A stretch of DNA of 54,776 bases, from assembly GCA_919902625.1 (NCBI GenBank), contig CAKKRO010000170.1, positions 1 to 54,776 of the forward strand. The letters are read 5' to 3'. This stretch comes from Nitrosomonadaceae bacterium (GTDB taxonomy: Bacteria; Pseudomonadota; Gammaproteobacteria; Burkholderiales; Nitrosomonadaceae). Below the pieces are notes generated by a model. That model saw only the letters and a list, made by a program, of their open reading frames with translations. It had not been told where the DNA came from and ran no database searches. This document shows positions 9,515 to 18,787 of the stretch, piece after piece. How positions within the stretch are numbered: the stretch's first letter is position 1; each line of letters begins with the position of its first letter. Position numbers and translations under genes: made by a program.

Positions 9515-9924
9515 TTATCAGCGGGAGTCTTGACTCCCTCGCTGTTAATCACCAGATTCCCATCACTTGCCTGTGATCCGCCGGGTGTGAACGTGAGCGT
9601 ATAAGAAGGTACTGCCCCGGCTCCAACAACAATCGCATAGCTGTATTTACTGCTGACATCAGAAGGAAGCGCATAACCGCTCGCTTCCAAAGTTGCCTTG
9701 CTGGCATAGCTTCTATTAGCCAGCAAAAACTGTTGCTGCCGGTTAGCGATATCCATCATCTCTGCCTGAGCTGCCGTCCGATTGGCTCTTATCATGTATT
9801 GCGTATAGGAGGGATAAGCGATAGCCGCCAGAATGCCAATAATGGCTACTGTGATCATCAACTCAATCAGTGTAAAGCCATGCTGACTTAGTCTCTTTCT
9901 TTCTATAACCGGCTTCTTTTCCAT
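9508..9924 (-). CDS. pilE: type IV pilin PilE (minor pilin of the tip operon)
   Basis: This is a pilin with prepilin site QHG/FTLIELMITVAIIGILAAIA and Glu at mature position 5. The C-terminal part has the small beta domain with GxxASDGNLVINSEGVKTPADKW, the conserved end of PilE-type minor pilins. I place the start at the ATG at 9924 (138 residues, 16-residue leader). A GGAA box lies six bases before it, whereas an in-frame TTG at 9936 lacks a ribosome binding site. It is the first gene of the operon pilE-pilV-pilW-pilX-pilY1-fimT. The position points to a minor pilin. The main subunit PilA must be elsewhere. Confidence 0.9.
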   Translation of the reverse strand: MEKKPVIERKRLSQHGFTLIELMITVAIIGILAAIAYPSYTQYMIRANRTAAQAEMMDIANRQQQFLLANRSYASKATLEASGYALPSDVSSKYSYAIVVGAGAVPSYTLTFTPGGSQASDGNLVINSEGVKTPADKW

Positions 9925-9951
9925 ATAAAATTCCAAAGAAATTCATTCTTG

Positions 9952-9981
9952 ATTCTAATCGACCTCATTGGGCTTTAACAA
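9952..9981 (-). promoter_or_regulatory. candidate promoter of the pilus operon
   Basis: Read on the minus strand, TTGTTA and TAGAAT are separated by 18 bases, with the -10 box 27 bases before the pilE ATG. No RpoN-type GG-N10-GC element was found here. Candidate only. Confidence 0.3.
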
Positions 9982-10153
9982 AAACGGCCACTATGCCCGT
10001 TAACTTTAGCGTTGAAATGCAATTTGTCTCTTCATACGGCTTTCTGATTCAACGCAAACCTTTATATGAACGGCTTGAGTTACAATCAGACCTATCAATT
10101 AGAAAAGCCTTCCTCAATACTTTATAAGCACCCAAACAGGTAATCAGTCCATC

Positions 10154-11260
10154 ATGAAACAGGATGTGATCGTAATTGGCGCAGGAATCATTGGGCTTGC
10201 GACAGCGGAGCGCCTTTTAATGCAAGGTGCAAAAGTGACAATACTCGAGCGTAATAAAACGGGGCAAGAATCTTCCTGGGCAGGTGGAGGTATTCTTTCT
10301 CCGCTTTGTCCATGGGATTATTCTGATGAGGTCACACGTCTCACAAGTTACAGTGCTGATCAATTCCCAGCCTGGGTCTCAGTTTTGCACAACATGTCTG
10401 GAATTGATCCGGAATACGAAATATCCGGCATGCGGATACTGCCGCCTTACAACATGGAAATTGCGCAGCAGTGGTGTTCAGCGCGAGGAATTAAAATAGG
10501 GCAGGATGCAATTTCCGGCACTGTTTCAGCCAGAAGCAACCTCGAAATTCATACCAACGAGGCGCACAGCCATGCTTTGTTCATGCCGGATATTGCCCAA
10601 GTCCGTAATCCAAGATTATTACGCGCATTACAGCGCCGGGTGATGCAATTGGGCGGGGAAATTATGGAAAATTGCATGGTCAATCGCCTTAAAACCGTGC
10701 ATCAGCGAATACAAGCCATCACTTCGTCCTGCGGTGAACTGGTTGCTGATCACTATATTGTTAGTGCAGGAGCCTGGAGCAAAGAAATATTGGGAGCACA
10801 TGCCCCCAAACTGGATATCAAGCCGATCAGAGGGCAAATGCTGTTATTCAAGTTTGAAACACCGCCAGCACACAATATCCTGATTAAAAATGATTTATAT
10901 ATCATCCCTCGTCGGGATGGCCATCTGCTCATTGGCAGCACATTAGAAGATGTGGGATTTGACAAACAAACAACGGCATCAGCGCGTGATCATCTGTTGA
11001 CGCGTGCACAGGCAATTCTGCCGTCACTCTACAAAATACCTATCAAGCGACACTGGTCAGGACTACGCCCGGCTTCACCGGACAATATACCCACTATGGG
11101 TCAACATCCGATTATTCGCAACTTATGGATCAATAGTGGCCATTTTCGCTATGGCGTCACCATGGCACCAGCCAGTGCTGAAATTCTGGTGAATGAAATG
11201 ACTGGAGCGCCTCAACCATTGGATATCACTCCGTATCAAACGGGATGGAATACTGATTAG
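10154..11260 (+). CDS. thiO: FAD-dependent glycine oxidase ThiO-like
   Basis: This D-amino-acid-oxidase-family flavoenzyme probably oxidises glycine to iminoglycine for the thiazole half of thiamine. The N-terminal dinucleotide fold is VIVIGAGIIGLATAERLL (residues 5-22). ESSWAGGGILSPL (about 39-51) is the ThiO-type flavin contact. The C-terminal part has WSGLRPASPDNIPTMG and NSGHFRYGVTMAPASAE, the conserved FAD/substrate closing segments. At 368 residues it is standard. It is transcribed away from the pilus operon and ends four bases from the convergent ispH. No other thi gene is present, so the substrate is inferred from the family. A related amine oxidase cannot be excluded. Confidence 0.85.
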   Translation: MKQDVIVIGAGIIGLATAERLLMQGAKVTILERNKTGQESSWAGGGILSPLCPWDYSDEVTRLTSYSADQFPAWVSVLHNMSGIDPEYEISGMRILPPYNMEIAQQWCSARGIKIGQDAISGTVSARSNLEIHTNEAHSHALFMPDIAQVRNPRLLRALQRRVMQLGGEIMENCMVNRLKTVHQRIQAITSSCGELVADHYIVSAGAWSKEILGAHAPKLDIKPIRGQMLLFKFETPPAHNILIKNDLYIIPRRDGHLLIGSTLEDVGFDKQTTASARDHLLTRAQAILPSLYKIPIKRHWSGLRPASPDNIPTMGQHPIIRNLWINSGHFRYGVTMAPASAEILVNEMTGAPQPLDITPYQTGWNTD

Positions 11261-11264
11261 GTAA

Positions 11265-12209
11265 TCAAGCCTTGGGCAATGGAAACACAACCGATTCAAC
11301 CACACCACTTAACTCCTCTATCATCACATCTTCACCAATTTGCTCGGCTCCGATTTGTTTGAGACGTGATATCACTTGCTGCACCAGTATTTCCGGAGCG
11401 GAAGCACCCGCAGTGATGCCAATGATTTTCTTTCCGGCAAACCACTCTTCTTGTAATTGTGCAGCGCGATCCACCATATAGGCTTCCACATTGGCATTTC
11501 TCGCCACTTCGCATAACCGGTTAGAATTCGAGCTGTTGGGGGATCCCACAACAATCACTAAGTCACATTGATTCACCATTTGCTTGACAGCATCTTGACG
11601 ATTCTGTGTGGCATAGCAAATATCATCTTTCTTGGGGCCGGTAATCATGGGAAAGCGCCGCTTCAATGCGTTGACAATGCGTGCGGCATCATCAACTGAC
11701 AGGGTTGTTTGTGTCACATAAGCCAAATTAGTGACATCTTTAACTTTTAAGGTTTCAACATCCATCTCGGTTTCAACAAGATACATGCCTTTGTCTTCAC
11801 CTTCAATCTGCCCCATCGTGCCTTCAACCTCCGGGTGTCCCTGGTGGCCGATCATAATAATTTCTTTTCCATCCTTGCGCATCTTGGCTACTTCTACATG
11901 AACCTTGGTAACCAGCGGGCAGGTTGCATCAAACACTTTCAATTTACGGTCTGCCGCTTCGCGCCGTACTGCATGAGATACGCCATGCGCACTGAAAATC
12001 AAGATACTGTCTTGAGGCACTTCATCCAGATTTTCTACAAAAACGGCTCCCTTCTTCTCCAGATTCTCAACTACAAAACGGTTATGCACAACTTCATGAC
12101 GCACATAAATGGGCGCGCCATGCATGGTCAGCGCCCGTTCAACAATTTCTATCGCACGATCCACACCGGCACAGAAGCCTCTTGGATTTGAAAGTAGTAC
12201 TTTGATCAT
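11265..12209 (-). CDS. ispH: 4-hydroxy-3-methylbut-2-enyl diphosphate reductase
   Basis: IspH performs the last step of the MEP isoprenoid pathway, reducing HMBPP to IPP and DMAPP with a [4Fe-4S] cluster. The three cluster cysteines are present as Cys13 (NPRGFCAGVDRA), Cys97 (DATCPLV) and Cys198 (DDICYATQNRQ). The substrate-binding His42, His125 and Glu127 (GHQGHPEVEG) are also present. The length of 314 residues is typical. The ATG is preceded by GGAG. It lies downstream of the DAHP synthase gene on the same strand, with about 100 bases between. Confidence 0.97.
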   Translation of the reverse strand: MIKVLLSNPRGFCAGVDRAIEIVERALTMHGAPIYVRHEVVHNRFVVENLEKKGAVFVENLDEVPQDSILIFSAHGVSHAVRREAADRKLKVFDATCPLVTKVHVEVAKMRKDGKEIIMIGHQGHPEVEGTMGQIEGEDKGMYLVETEMDVETLKVKDVTNLAYVTQTTLSVDDAARIVNALKRRFPMITGPKKDDICYATQNRQDAVKQMVNQCDLVIVVGSPNSSNSNRLCEVARNANVEAYMVDRAAQLQEEWFAGKKIIGITAGASAPEILVQQVISRLKQIGAEQIGEDVMIEELSGVVESVVFPLPKA

Positions 12210-12313
12210 TTATTTATTCTCCAACAATGGGTATTTTGCTTATACTCAATTCAGTGATCAAACATTTCGTACCCAACTTTACAAACAGCAGGTACTGAAA
12301 TCTTGACAGCGTT

Positions 12314-13432
12314 TTATGCTTCCCGATAACGTTCAGCCAATGCAACACGTTTCTCATAAGCTTCTCGTGCAATCTGGATATCTTCCAGAAATTGCGGCAG
12401 CTCTTTCATCAGCAGCGCTTGCGGGCCATCAACCAGCGCTTTGTTCGGTGCCGGATGGAAGTCGGCCAATACCATATTGGCGCCAGCAACGATGCCCTGC
12501 GCTGTCACATGCATAATATCCAGGATGCCATCCGCCGAGCTTGCACGAGTCCCCACTGAATGCGAAGGATCAATACAAACGGGCATGCGGGTCAAACGTT
12601 TGACAACAGGCACATGCGAGAAATCGACAAAATTACGATGCGGATCGCCCATATTTGTCTTCATGCCGCGCAACCCAAAAACCACTTTGCGATTTCCCTC
12701 TGAAGCCAGATATTCTGCAGCATTCAGAGATTCATCCAGAGTAATGCCAAAACCTCGTTTGATCAGTACCGGGAAGTTCTGCTGACGTCCTACAATTTTC
12801 AACAATTCAAAATTCTGTGTATTCCTTGTTCCAATCTGCAGCATGACGCCGGTTGCGTTTCCCGTTTGATACAGCGCATTGCGTATTTCTTCCAGATGGG
12901 ATTCATGCGTTATCTCCATGGCGATCACTTTGATACCGTATTTCCCTGCCAGATCGAATACATAAGGAAGGCAGGTTTTACCATGTCCTTGAAATGAATA
13001 AGGGCTGGTTCGCGGCTTGTACGCGCCCATGCGCGTACAAACCTGCCCGTGGTCGCGCAACGCCTTCATCATCATTTCAACATGTTCAATGGTATCTACT
13101 GCACACAGCCCGGCGAATACATTCAATGTGTCCTGACCAAAACGAACGCCGTTATAATCAAAAAAAGTTGGACGGTCATCATTCTTATGCCGCCCTAAAA
13201 CACGATATTCTTCAGAAACCCGCACAACCCGATCCACACAAGGAAGGGAGCTGGCATCTTCAATTGACAATATTTTCGTGTTACCAATCAAGTAGATCTC
13301 TGTCAACGTTTGTTCAGCGCCAATCTCAGTATGTACGCGCGTTGATATGCCTGAGAAATTGGCTAAATGCGCCAACAACTGTTTATATTCCGGGCTGTCA
13401 AGCCCGGTATTCGGAACAAGGATAAGAATCAT
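12314..13432 (-). CDS. aroF: 3-deoxy-7-phosphoheptulonate (DAHP) synthase, type I-beta
   Basis: The enzyme condenses phosphoenolpyruvate and erythrose 4-phosphate, the first step of the shikimate pathway. The first 90 or so residues (MILILVPNTGLDSPEYKQLL...) form the ferredoxin-like regulatory domain found in Thermotoga-type synthases. The catalytic barrel follows with YKPRTSPYSFQGHG, VLIKRGFG, GLRGMKTN and CIDPSHSVGTR, the last carrying the metal-binding His. KDO8P synthase shares the fold, but the KPRTSPYSFQG signature and the N-terminal domain favour DAHP synthase. At 372 residues it has normal length. It is transcribed divergently from regB. Confidence 0.92.
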   Translation of the reverse strand: MILILVPNTGLDSPEYKQLLAHLANFSGISTRVHTEIGAEQTLTEIYLIGNTKILSIEDASSLPCVDRVVRVSEEYRVLGRHKNDDRPTFFDYNGVRFGQDTLNVFAGLCAVDTIEHVEMMMKALRDHGQVCTRMGAYKPRTSPYSFQGHGKTCLPYVFDLAGKYGIKVIAMEITHESHLEEIRNALYQTGNATGVMLQIGTRNTQNFELLKIVGRQQNFPVLIKRGFGITLDESLNAAEYLASEGNRKVVFGLRGMKTNMGDPHRNFVDFSHVPVVKRLTRMPVCIDPSHSVGTRASSADGILDIMHVTAQGIVAGANMVLADFHPAPNKALVDGPQALLMKELPQFLEDIQIAREAYEKRVALAERYREA

Positions 13433-13612
13433 AAAATAATTTCAAAAAGATAATGCTAATTCATTGGCATAAGATAAAATGGCTCACGATTCTAACCGAA
13501 AAAACTGTCAGTGACCATGATTCCGGCAAATGTTCATTCCGACGTTTCTATCACAGACCAGACTTTCCCGCATAAAATGATTTTGCTATTTTAATGCTAC
13601 TCAACTAACCCT

Positions 13613-13627
13613 GAGACAATTTGTCGC
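13613..13627. promoter_or_regulatory. candidate RegA/RegR box upstream of regB
   Basis: GAGACAATTTGTCGC is nearly palindromic. It matches 14 of 15 positions of the RegR box GNGRCRTTNNGNCGC described for the RegA homologue of Bradyrhizobium; the mismatch is at position 7. It lies 73 bases before the regB ATG, in the divergent regB/aroF intergenic region. Autoregulation of regBA through this site is inferred. Confidence 0.5.
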
Positions 13628-13700
13628 ATAGCCATACAAGAAAATTTAAGTTAACGTTCTACAGGAAAATCAACTGAAAAATTTACAGCAACCCTTCATA

Positions 13701-14960
13701 ATGTTTAGCGACCTCAGTCAATCGCCGCTCAGTAAAAATTTACAACGCCTATTTCTGCTCCGAAACATTGCCATCGTTGCCCAATGCCTGACTTTTGCTT
13801 TAGTGTACTGGACCATTGACATTGTCATTCCATGGACTCAGATGATTTTGGTTGTTGCACTACTCGCCCTGTTAAACCTGCTGACATGGCTACGACTGCA
13901 CCGCAAATGGCCGGTATCCCACACGGAGTTTTTTTTGCAGCTACTGATAGACGTCCTGGCACTCAGCACGTTATTGTATTTCAGCGGCGGATCAACCAAT
14001 CCATTTATTTCATTATTTTTACTGCCCCTGACCATCGCTGCCGCCACATTGCCTTGGCGTTATACATGGGTCATGGCTATCATCACGATTGGCTGTTATA
14101 CGCTGTTATTATTCAACTATGTGCCATTACCTCACGATCACAACAATCATCTGATTGAATTTACGTTACATGTTTCGGGCATGTGGCTGGCATTCGTATT
14201 AAGTACCGTCATCATCGCATGGTTTGTCGTCAGAATGAGTTCCTCTATTCGAGATCGGGACCGGGATCTGGCCAAAGCACGGGAACACGCATTGCGCAAT
14301 GAACAGATTATTGCCTTGGGAACACTGGCAGCCGGTGCTGCACATGAACTCGGCACACCGCTTTCAACCATGGCGGTTGTCGCGGGAGAATTACAACAAG
14401 AATACACACACGATGTTGAATTCCAGAATAATATCCATATCCTGCGTGATCAGATTGCCCATTGCAAACAAACCTTAACCCAATTACTGGCAAAAGCGGG
14501 GCAAGCCCGGGCTGAGCACGGCAGTGAACTCCCCGTCGATGAGTTTCTTCATCAAGTTCTGGATAAATGGAAACTGATACGCCCTTCCGTTAAATTTACG
14601 TATCAAGGTGCAGGCACACAACCTGCGCCCAGAATTATGGATAATCAATTATTGAGCCAATCCTTGCTCAATTTGCTCAATAACGCTGCAGATGCATCCT
14701 CAGAATGCATTGAGATCAAGAGTAACTGGGATAATCTGGCACTACATCTTGAAATCATTGATGACGGCAAAGGACTATCTGCGGAAGCGTTGCAACGCGC
14801 AGGTGAAGCTTTCTTTTCCAGTAAAGCGCCAGGACAGGGTTTCGGAATCGGCTTGTTTCTGGCCAATGCAAACATTGAGCGGTTTGGCGGCAGTGTTCGT
14901 TTGTTTAATCTTGAAAATGGCGGTGCCTGCACACAGGTTTTTTTACCATTGATAGGATAG
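13701..14960 (+). CDS. regB: redox sensor histidine kinase RegB/PrrB family
   Basis: RegB phosphorylates RegA in response to respiratory redox state. The N-terminal half has about six membrane helices. It carries GGSTNPF at residues 96-102, the family motif in the quinone-sensing region. The dimerisation box is ALGTLAAGAAHELGTPLSTM with phospho-acceptor His215. Cys255 (RDQIAHCKQTL) corresponds to the redox-active cysteine of RegB. The ATPase domain has NLLNNAADAS (N box), EIIDDGKGL (G1) and GQGFGIGLFLA (G2). The 419-residue length fits. regA follows after five bases. A candidate RegA box lies upstream. In an ammonia oxidiser it would tune energy and carbon metabolism to electron supply, which is inference. 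Confidence 0.93.
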   Translation: MFSDLSQSPLSKNLQRLFLLRNIAIVAQCLTFALVYWTIDIVIPWTQMILVVALLALLNLLTWLRLHRKWPVSHTEFFLQLLIDVLALSTLLYFSGGSTNPFISLFLLPLTIAAATLPWRYTWVMAIITIGCYTLLLFNYVPLPHDHNNHLIEFTLHVSGMWLAFVLSTVIIAWFVVRMSSSIRDRDRDLAKAREHALRNEQIIALGTLAAGAAHELGTPLSTMAVVAGELQQEYTHDVEFQNNIHILRDQIAHCKQTLTQLLAKAGQARAEHGSELPVDEFLHQVLDKWKLIRPSVKFTYQGAGTQPAPRIMDNQLLSQSLLNLLNNAADASSECIEIKSNWDNLALHLEIIDDGKGLSAEALQRAGEAFFSSKAPGQGFGIGLFLANANIERFGGSVRLFNLENGGACTQVFLPLIG

Positions 14961-14965
14961 GTGCC

Positions 14966-15526
14966 ATGACTGAATCTTTGACAACGGATACTAACGAATA
15001 TCCCAGTTTACTCATTGTCGATGACGATACCGTCTTTTGTGATGTGCTGGCCAAAGCAATGACAAAACGCGGTTTCAGTGTAGCCTGCGCACACACTATT
15101 GAAAATGCATTAAAACTGGCTGAAGCTTCAACACCTGAATATGCCATTGTTGACCTGAAATTATCCAGTGAGTCCGGGTTGGTTCTGGTTGAGCAATTGA
15201 AAACCCTCGATCCTGGCACCCGGATCGTTATGTTGACCGGTTATGCCAGTATTGCCACAGCGGTTGAAGCCATCAAACTCGGCGCTACGCACTACCTCGC
15301 AAAACCAGTCGATGCTGATGAGATCATGGCTGCTTTTGAACGCACCATGGGTGAATCCGGCATACCCATCAGCGCACATCCTTTATCGGTAGGCCGGCTT
15401 GAATGGGAGTACATTCATCGCATCCTCACTGAGAACGACAATAATATCTCGGTCACTGCAAGAATACTCAACATGCATCGCCGCACATTACAGCGCAAGC
15501 TTGCTAAGAAACCCCATCGCGAATAA
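14966..15526 (+). CDS. regA: response regulator RegA/PrrA family
   Basis: RegA is the DNA-binding partner of RegB. The receiver domain has the acidic pocket LLIVDDD (residues 16-21), phospho-acceptor Asp63 in IVDLKLSSESG, the Thr of VMLTGYAS and the Lys of LAKPVDADE. The C-terminal Fis-type helix-turn-helix ends in NMHRRTLQRKLAKKP, almost diagnostic for RegA. At 186 residues it has the family length. The gene follows regB by five bases and converges with ribD, which ends 11 bases further on. Confidence 0.95.
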   Translation: MTESLTTDTNEYPSLLIVDDDTVFCDVLAKAMTKRGFSVACAHTIENALKLAEASTPEYAIVDLKLSSESGLVLVEQLKTLDPGTRIVMLTGYASIATAVEAIKLGATHYLAKPVDADEIMAAFERTMGESGIPISAHPLSVGRLEWEYIHRILTENDNNISVTARILNMHRRTLQRKLAKKPHRE

Positions 15527-15537
15527 AGCATACGATC

Positions 15538-16626
15538 TTATAGACACTTTGCAATCACCCGGATATCTCGCCCGATCATGCGTAAATCCATAATTTCAAG
15601 TGCTTTCTTTTGCTCAAGATTAACTAATTCCGGCAATTTAATCATCCCTTGCGCATCGTCACCGAGTAAATGAGGCGCAAGAAAAATAATCATCTCATCG
15701 ACCAGTCCGGCTTTAACTAAAGCGCCATTCAGTCCACATCCGGCTTCTACCAATAACTCGTTCATTCCAAGATTAGCCAGCACTGTCATCATTTCCCCCA
15801 AGTCAACAGCACCTACTGCAACGGGTAAAACAATGACCTGAGCACCCATTCTACTGAGCGCTGCTTTTTTCTCCTGATTTTCAGTATTGGCCGTAAAAAT
15901 AAATACTTCTTCACCTTGCAGTAATCGAGCATCCAATGGAATAGCCAAATGACTGTCCACGACTATTTTTTTCGGCTGACGGTGTGTTGCGACATGACGT
16001 ACTGTCAATTGAGGATTATCTGATTTTACTGTACCGATACCTGTTAGGATGGCGCATGATCGTGCCCGCCACCGATGTCCGTCCTGCCGTGCGGCTTCGC
16101 CCGTAATCCACTGACTGGTTCCGTTATTCAACGCGGTTTTACCATCCAGGCTTGCTGCAGTTTTTAGCCTGACCCATGGCCTGTTATGAATCATACGGGT
16201 GACAAAACCCACATTCAGCGCATGCGCTTCTGTTTGTAATAAACCGGTTTGTACTGTAATACCCGCCCGTTCCAATAATGCGCAACCACGGCCTGATACC
16301 ATTGGATTGGGATCTTCCATGGCGATAATGACCTTGGCAATACCCGCATCAATCAAAGCATCCGCACAAGGCGGCGTACGTCCATAATGACTACAGGGTT
16401 CCAATGTGACATAGGCTGTCGCTCCACGCGCCGCCTCACCCGCTAAGTTCAATGCGTTAATCTCCGCATGCGGCTGCCCTGCCCGCTCATGCCAGCCACT
16501 TCCAACGATCTGCTCATTTTGCGTAATCACACAACCAACACGCGGGTTCGGTGCCGTGCTATAGAGCCCTTTCTCAGCCAAACGCAAAGCGGTTGACATG
16601 AAAGCATAATCAGCCGGAGAAAACAT
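15538..16626 (-). CDS. ribD: bifunctional riboflavin biosynthesis deaminase/reductase RibD
   Basis: RibD deaminates and then reduces the pyrimidine intermediate of riboflavin synthesis. The N-terminal deaminase has the zinc site HAE (in GQPHAEINAL) and PCSHYGRTPPC. The reductase begins near residue 150 with WVRLKTAASLDGKTAL and contains ILTGIGTVKSDNPQLTVR. I place the start at the ATG at 16626, giving MFSPADYAFMSTAL, the usual beginning for betaproteobacterial RibD. An in-frame ATG at 16668 would add 14 unconserved residues. Neither start has a good ribosome binding site. It follows nrdR on the same strand, the common nrdR-ribD arrangement. Confidence 0.93.
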   Translation of the reverse strand: MFSPADYAFMSTALRLAEKGLYSTAPNPRVGCVITQNEQIVGSGWHERAGQPHAEINALNLAGEAARGATAYVTLEPCSHYGRTPPCADALIDAGIAKVIIAMEDPNPMVSGRGCALLERAGITVQTGLLQTEAHALNVGFVTRMIHNRPWVRLKTAASLDGKTALNNGTSQWITGEAARQDGHRWRARSCAILTGIGTVKSDNPQLTVRHVATHRQPKKIVVDSHLAIPLDARLLQGEEVFIFTANTENQEKKAALSRMGAQVIVLPVAVGAVDLGEMMTVLANLGMNELLVEAGCGLNGALVKAGLVDEMIIFLAPHLLGDDAQGMIKLPELVNLEQKKALEIMDLRMIGRDIRVIAKCL

Positions 16627-16715
16627 ATAGATAAAGCTTAATATAGATTCAGAGAGTCTACCTGGCATCGGCTAGGCTATACAGCCGTCGATAAAACAAC
16701 GATCAGGTTTACCTC

Positions 16716-17192
16716 CTAAGATACTTTCTTTGATTGCGGTTGTTGATGTGGTTTTTGCACTTCCTTGATAGCATCGCGAAAATCATCCACATCCTGGAAG
16801 CTTTTATAAACCGATGCAAAACGAATGTAGGCCACTTCATCAAGTTTATAAAGCTCTTGCATAACACTCTCACCGATACTACGTGATGAAACCTCACGCT
16901 CCCCCATAAATTTTTGCACGATACGGTCTATTGCTGCATCCACGTAACTGGTGGGGACAGGGCGTTTATGAAGCGCACGCTTAAAGCCTGTCAGCAATTT
17001 ATTGCGGTCAAACTCGGTCCGGCTGCCATCATGTTTAACAACTTGAGGCAATCGTAATTCGACTGTTTCATACGTCGTGAAACGTTTATCACAAGCTTGG
17101 CAACGCCGGCGACGCCGTATTTTGTGACCGTCCTCACTCACACGAGAATCCATCACGCTGGTATCATCGGCATTGCAAAAAGGACATTTCAT
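16716..17192 (-). CDS. nrdR: transcriptional repressor NrdR
   Basis: NrdR represses ribonucleotide reductase genes in response to ATP/dATP. The N-terminal zinc ribbon uses Cys3, Cys6 (KCPFC) and the pair in RCQACDKR, with the basic stretch KIRRRRR between. The ATP-cone domain follows (VVKHDGSRTEFDRNKLLTGF...). At 158 residues it is full length. It is flanked by glyA and ribD in the order glyA-nrdR-ribD, common in proteobacteria. The 69-base gap to glyA holds a strong stem-loop. Confidence 0.97.
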   Translation of the reverse strand: MKCPFCNADDTSVMDSRVSEDGHKIRRRRRCQACDKRFTTYETVELRLPQVVKHDGSRTEFDRNKLLTGFKRALHKRPVPTSYVDAAIDRIVQKFMGEREVSSRSIGESVMQELYKLDEVAYIRFASVYKSFQDVDDFRDAIKEVQKPHQQPQSKKVS

Positions 17193-17220
17193 ACTGGCTT
17201 AAAATTGCGTTAATTAAACT

Positions 17221-17253
17221 AACCGGATGAATATGTTTAATATCCACCCGGTT
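17221..17253 (-). terminator. stem-loop after glyA
   Basis: Read on the minus strand, a 14-base-pair stem containing two G-U pairs and a 5-base loop begins 9 bases after the glyA stop. The outer stem is AACCGG/CCGGTT. The following sequence AGTTTAATTAA has only a weak U stretch, so it may terminate glyA or only attenuate read-through into nrdR. Confidence 0.45.
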
Positions 17254-17261
17254 TGAAGAAT

Positions 17262-18509
17262 CTATCCATACACCGGAAATTTTGCACACAACCGTTTTGC
17301 CTCAGTAGCCACACGTGACAAAACAGCCGAATCCAAAGGTGCGGCCAATACATCGGCGATCAAATTGGCCAGTTGTTCCGTTTCCAGTTCTTTGAAACCA
17401 CGCGTGGTTATTGCTGGTGAGCCGACACGAATACCGCTGGTAACAAATGGTTTCTGCGGATCATTGGGAATGGCATTCTTGTTAACTGTAATATGCGCCA
17501 GCTCAAGCGATTCTTCCGCTTGCTTACCCGTCAGATTCATTGCGCGCAAATCGACCAGAAACATATGGCAATCCGTTTGCCCCGACACTATCCGTAATCC
17601 GCGTTGCTGCAATACCTTTGCCATTACACGGGCATTCTCAATGACTTGTTCCTGATAATCCTTGAATTCCTTAGTGGCAGCTTCCTTAAATGCGACCGCT
17701 TTAGCTGCAATCACATGCATCAGAGGCCCCCCTTGAGTCTGGGGGAAAATGGCCGAGTTCAGTGCTTTCTCATGTTCCGGTTTGGCCATGATGATGCCGC
17801 CACGCGGTCCACGTAACGTTTTATGTGTGGTGCTCGTAACGAAATCCGCTATTCCAACGGGATTAGGATAAAACCCGGCAGCTACCAGTCCGGCATAATG
17901 AGCCATATCGACAAATAAATACGCGCCAACTGCATCGGCGATCTTGCGGAAACGTTTCCAATCGATGACTCGCGCATAAGAGGAAGCGCCCGCAACAATC
18001 ATTTTTGGCTTATGTTCATGAGCTAATCGCTCCACCTCGTCATAATCCAGTACTTCAGTGTCCGGATGCAAACCATAAGAAATCGAATTAAAAATCTTTC
18101 CGCTCATATTAACGCTAGAACCATGTGTTAAATGACCTCCGTGCGCTAAAGACATTCCCAGCAGGGTGTCACCAGGCTTTAATGCTGAGAGATAAACTGC
18201 GGCATTGGCTTGGGAACCTGAATGCGGTTGTACATTGACATACTCCGCACCAAAGAGCGCTTTTAATCGATCGATAGCCAGTTGCTCGACCTTGTCGGCA
18301 TACATGCAACCACCGTAATAGCGTTTGGCCGGATAACCTTCTGCATATTTGTTGGTTAGAACGGAACCCTGAGCCTGCATCACAGCCGGACTTGCATAAT
18401 TCTCTGATGCGATTAATTCGATATATTCTTCCTGGCGTTGTATCTCACCCTTAATGGCTTGCCATAATTCCGGATCGACACTTTCTATTGTTTGTTTCTG
18501 AGAATACAT
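17262..18509 (-). CDS. glyA: serine hydroxymethyltransferase
   Basis: GlyA converts serine and tetrahydrofolate to glycine and methylene-tetrahydrofolate. The PLP-binding lysine is Lys230 in TSTTHKTLRGPRGG. Other family blocks are SENYAS (35-40), KYAEGYPAKRYYGG (54-67) and VDMAHYAGL (200-208). The 415-residue length is standard. The gene lies upstream of nrdR and ribD on the same strand. A dispersed palindromic repeat lies between glyA and the clpSA genes upstream of it. Confidence 0.98.
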   Translation of the reverse strand: MYSQKQTIESVDPELWQAIKGEIQRQEEYIELIASENYASPAVMQAQGSVLTNKYAEGYPAKRYYGGCMYADKVEQLAIDRLKALFGAEYVNVQPHSGSQANAAVYLSALKPGDTLLGMSLAHGGHLTHGSSVNMSGKIFNSISYGLHPDTEVLDYDEVERLAHEHKPKMIVAGASSYARVIDWKRFRKIADAVGAYLFVDMAHYAGLVAAGFYPNPVGIADFVTSTTHKTLRGPRGGIIMAKPEHEKALNSAIFPQTQGGPLMHVIAAKAVAFKEAATKEFKDYQEQVIENARVMAKVLQQRGLRIVSGQTDCHMFLVDLRAMNLTGKQAEESLELAHITVNKNAIPNDPQKPFVTSGIRVGSPAITTRGFKELETEQLANLIADVLAAPLDSAVLSRVATEAKRLCAKFPVYG

Positions 18510-18625
18510 GGTGATACCAGTCCTTTGAAATTTTTAGAAACTGAGAAAATGCGTATATTACCATTACCTGCTGGAGCACCGATAGCTGATCACAAAACAG
18601 TGGAATGAAAGAAAAAAATCCTAGT

Positions 18626-18787
18626 CTAGGAGACGCTGTCGGACTCAAGTGGTCGTAGCGAGCAAAATAGGAGAGGGAGAGCAGATTGGCCGGATTTTGA
18701 AGCACATATTCATTTCATGCAACGAAAAATCGGAGTAATATGAACCCGCCTCTCCCATTTGCACGGCCGATCAACCTTGAGTCCAGC
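18626..18787 (+). repeat. dispersed palindromic repeat family R1, copy 1
   Basis: An element of about 160 bases lies between clpA and glyA. It begins CTAGGAGACGCTGTCGGACT and ends with a degenerate inverted match (CTTGAGTCC at 18776-18784). Its right half, from ATGCAACGAAAAATCGGAG to TCTCCCATTTGCACGG, matches copies at 29574-29680 (inverted) and 33768-33935. It codes for nothing obvious and could be a small non-autonomous mobile element. Confidence 0.7.

Noticed and set aside
9983..10001. AACGG...CCGTT hairpin between pilE and thiO
   Set aside because: Imperfect stem, no T tract, and located upstream of both divergent genes, so not a terminator.
11835..12191. 118-codon open frame antisense to ispH
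   Set aside because: Lies entirely inside a certain gene and has no protein-like features.
12314..13432. KDO-8-phosphate synthase as alternative for the DAHP synthase gene
   Set aside because: The N-terminal ferredoxin-like domain and KPRTSPYSFQG motif are those of DAHP synthase type I-beta.
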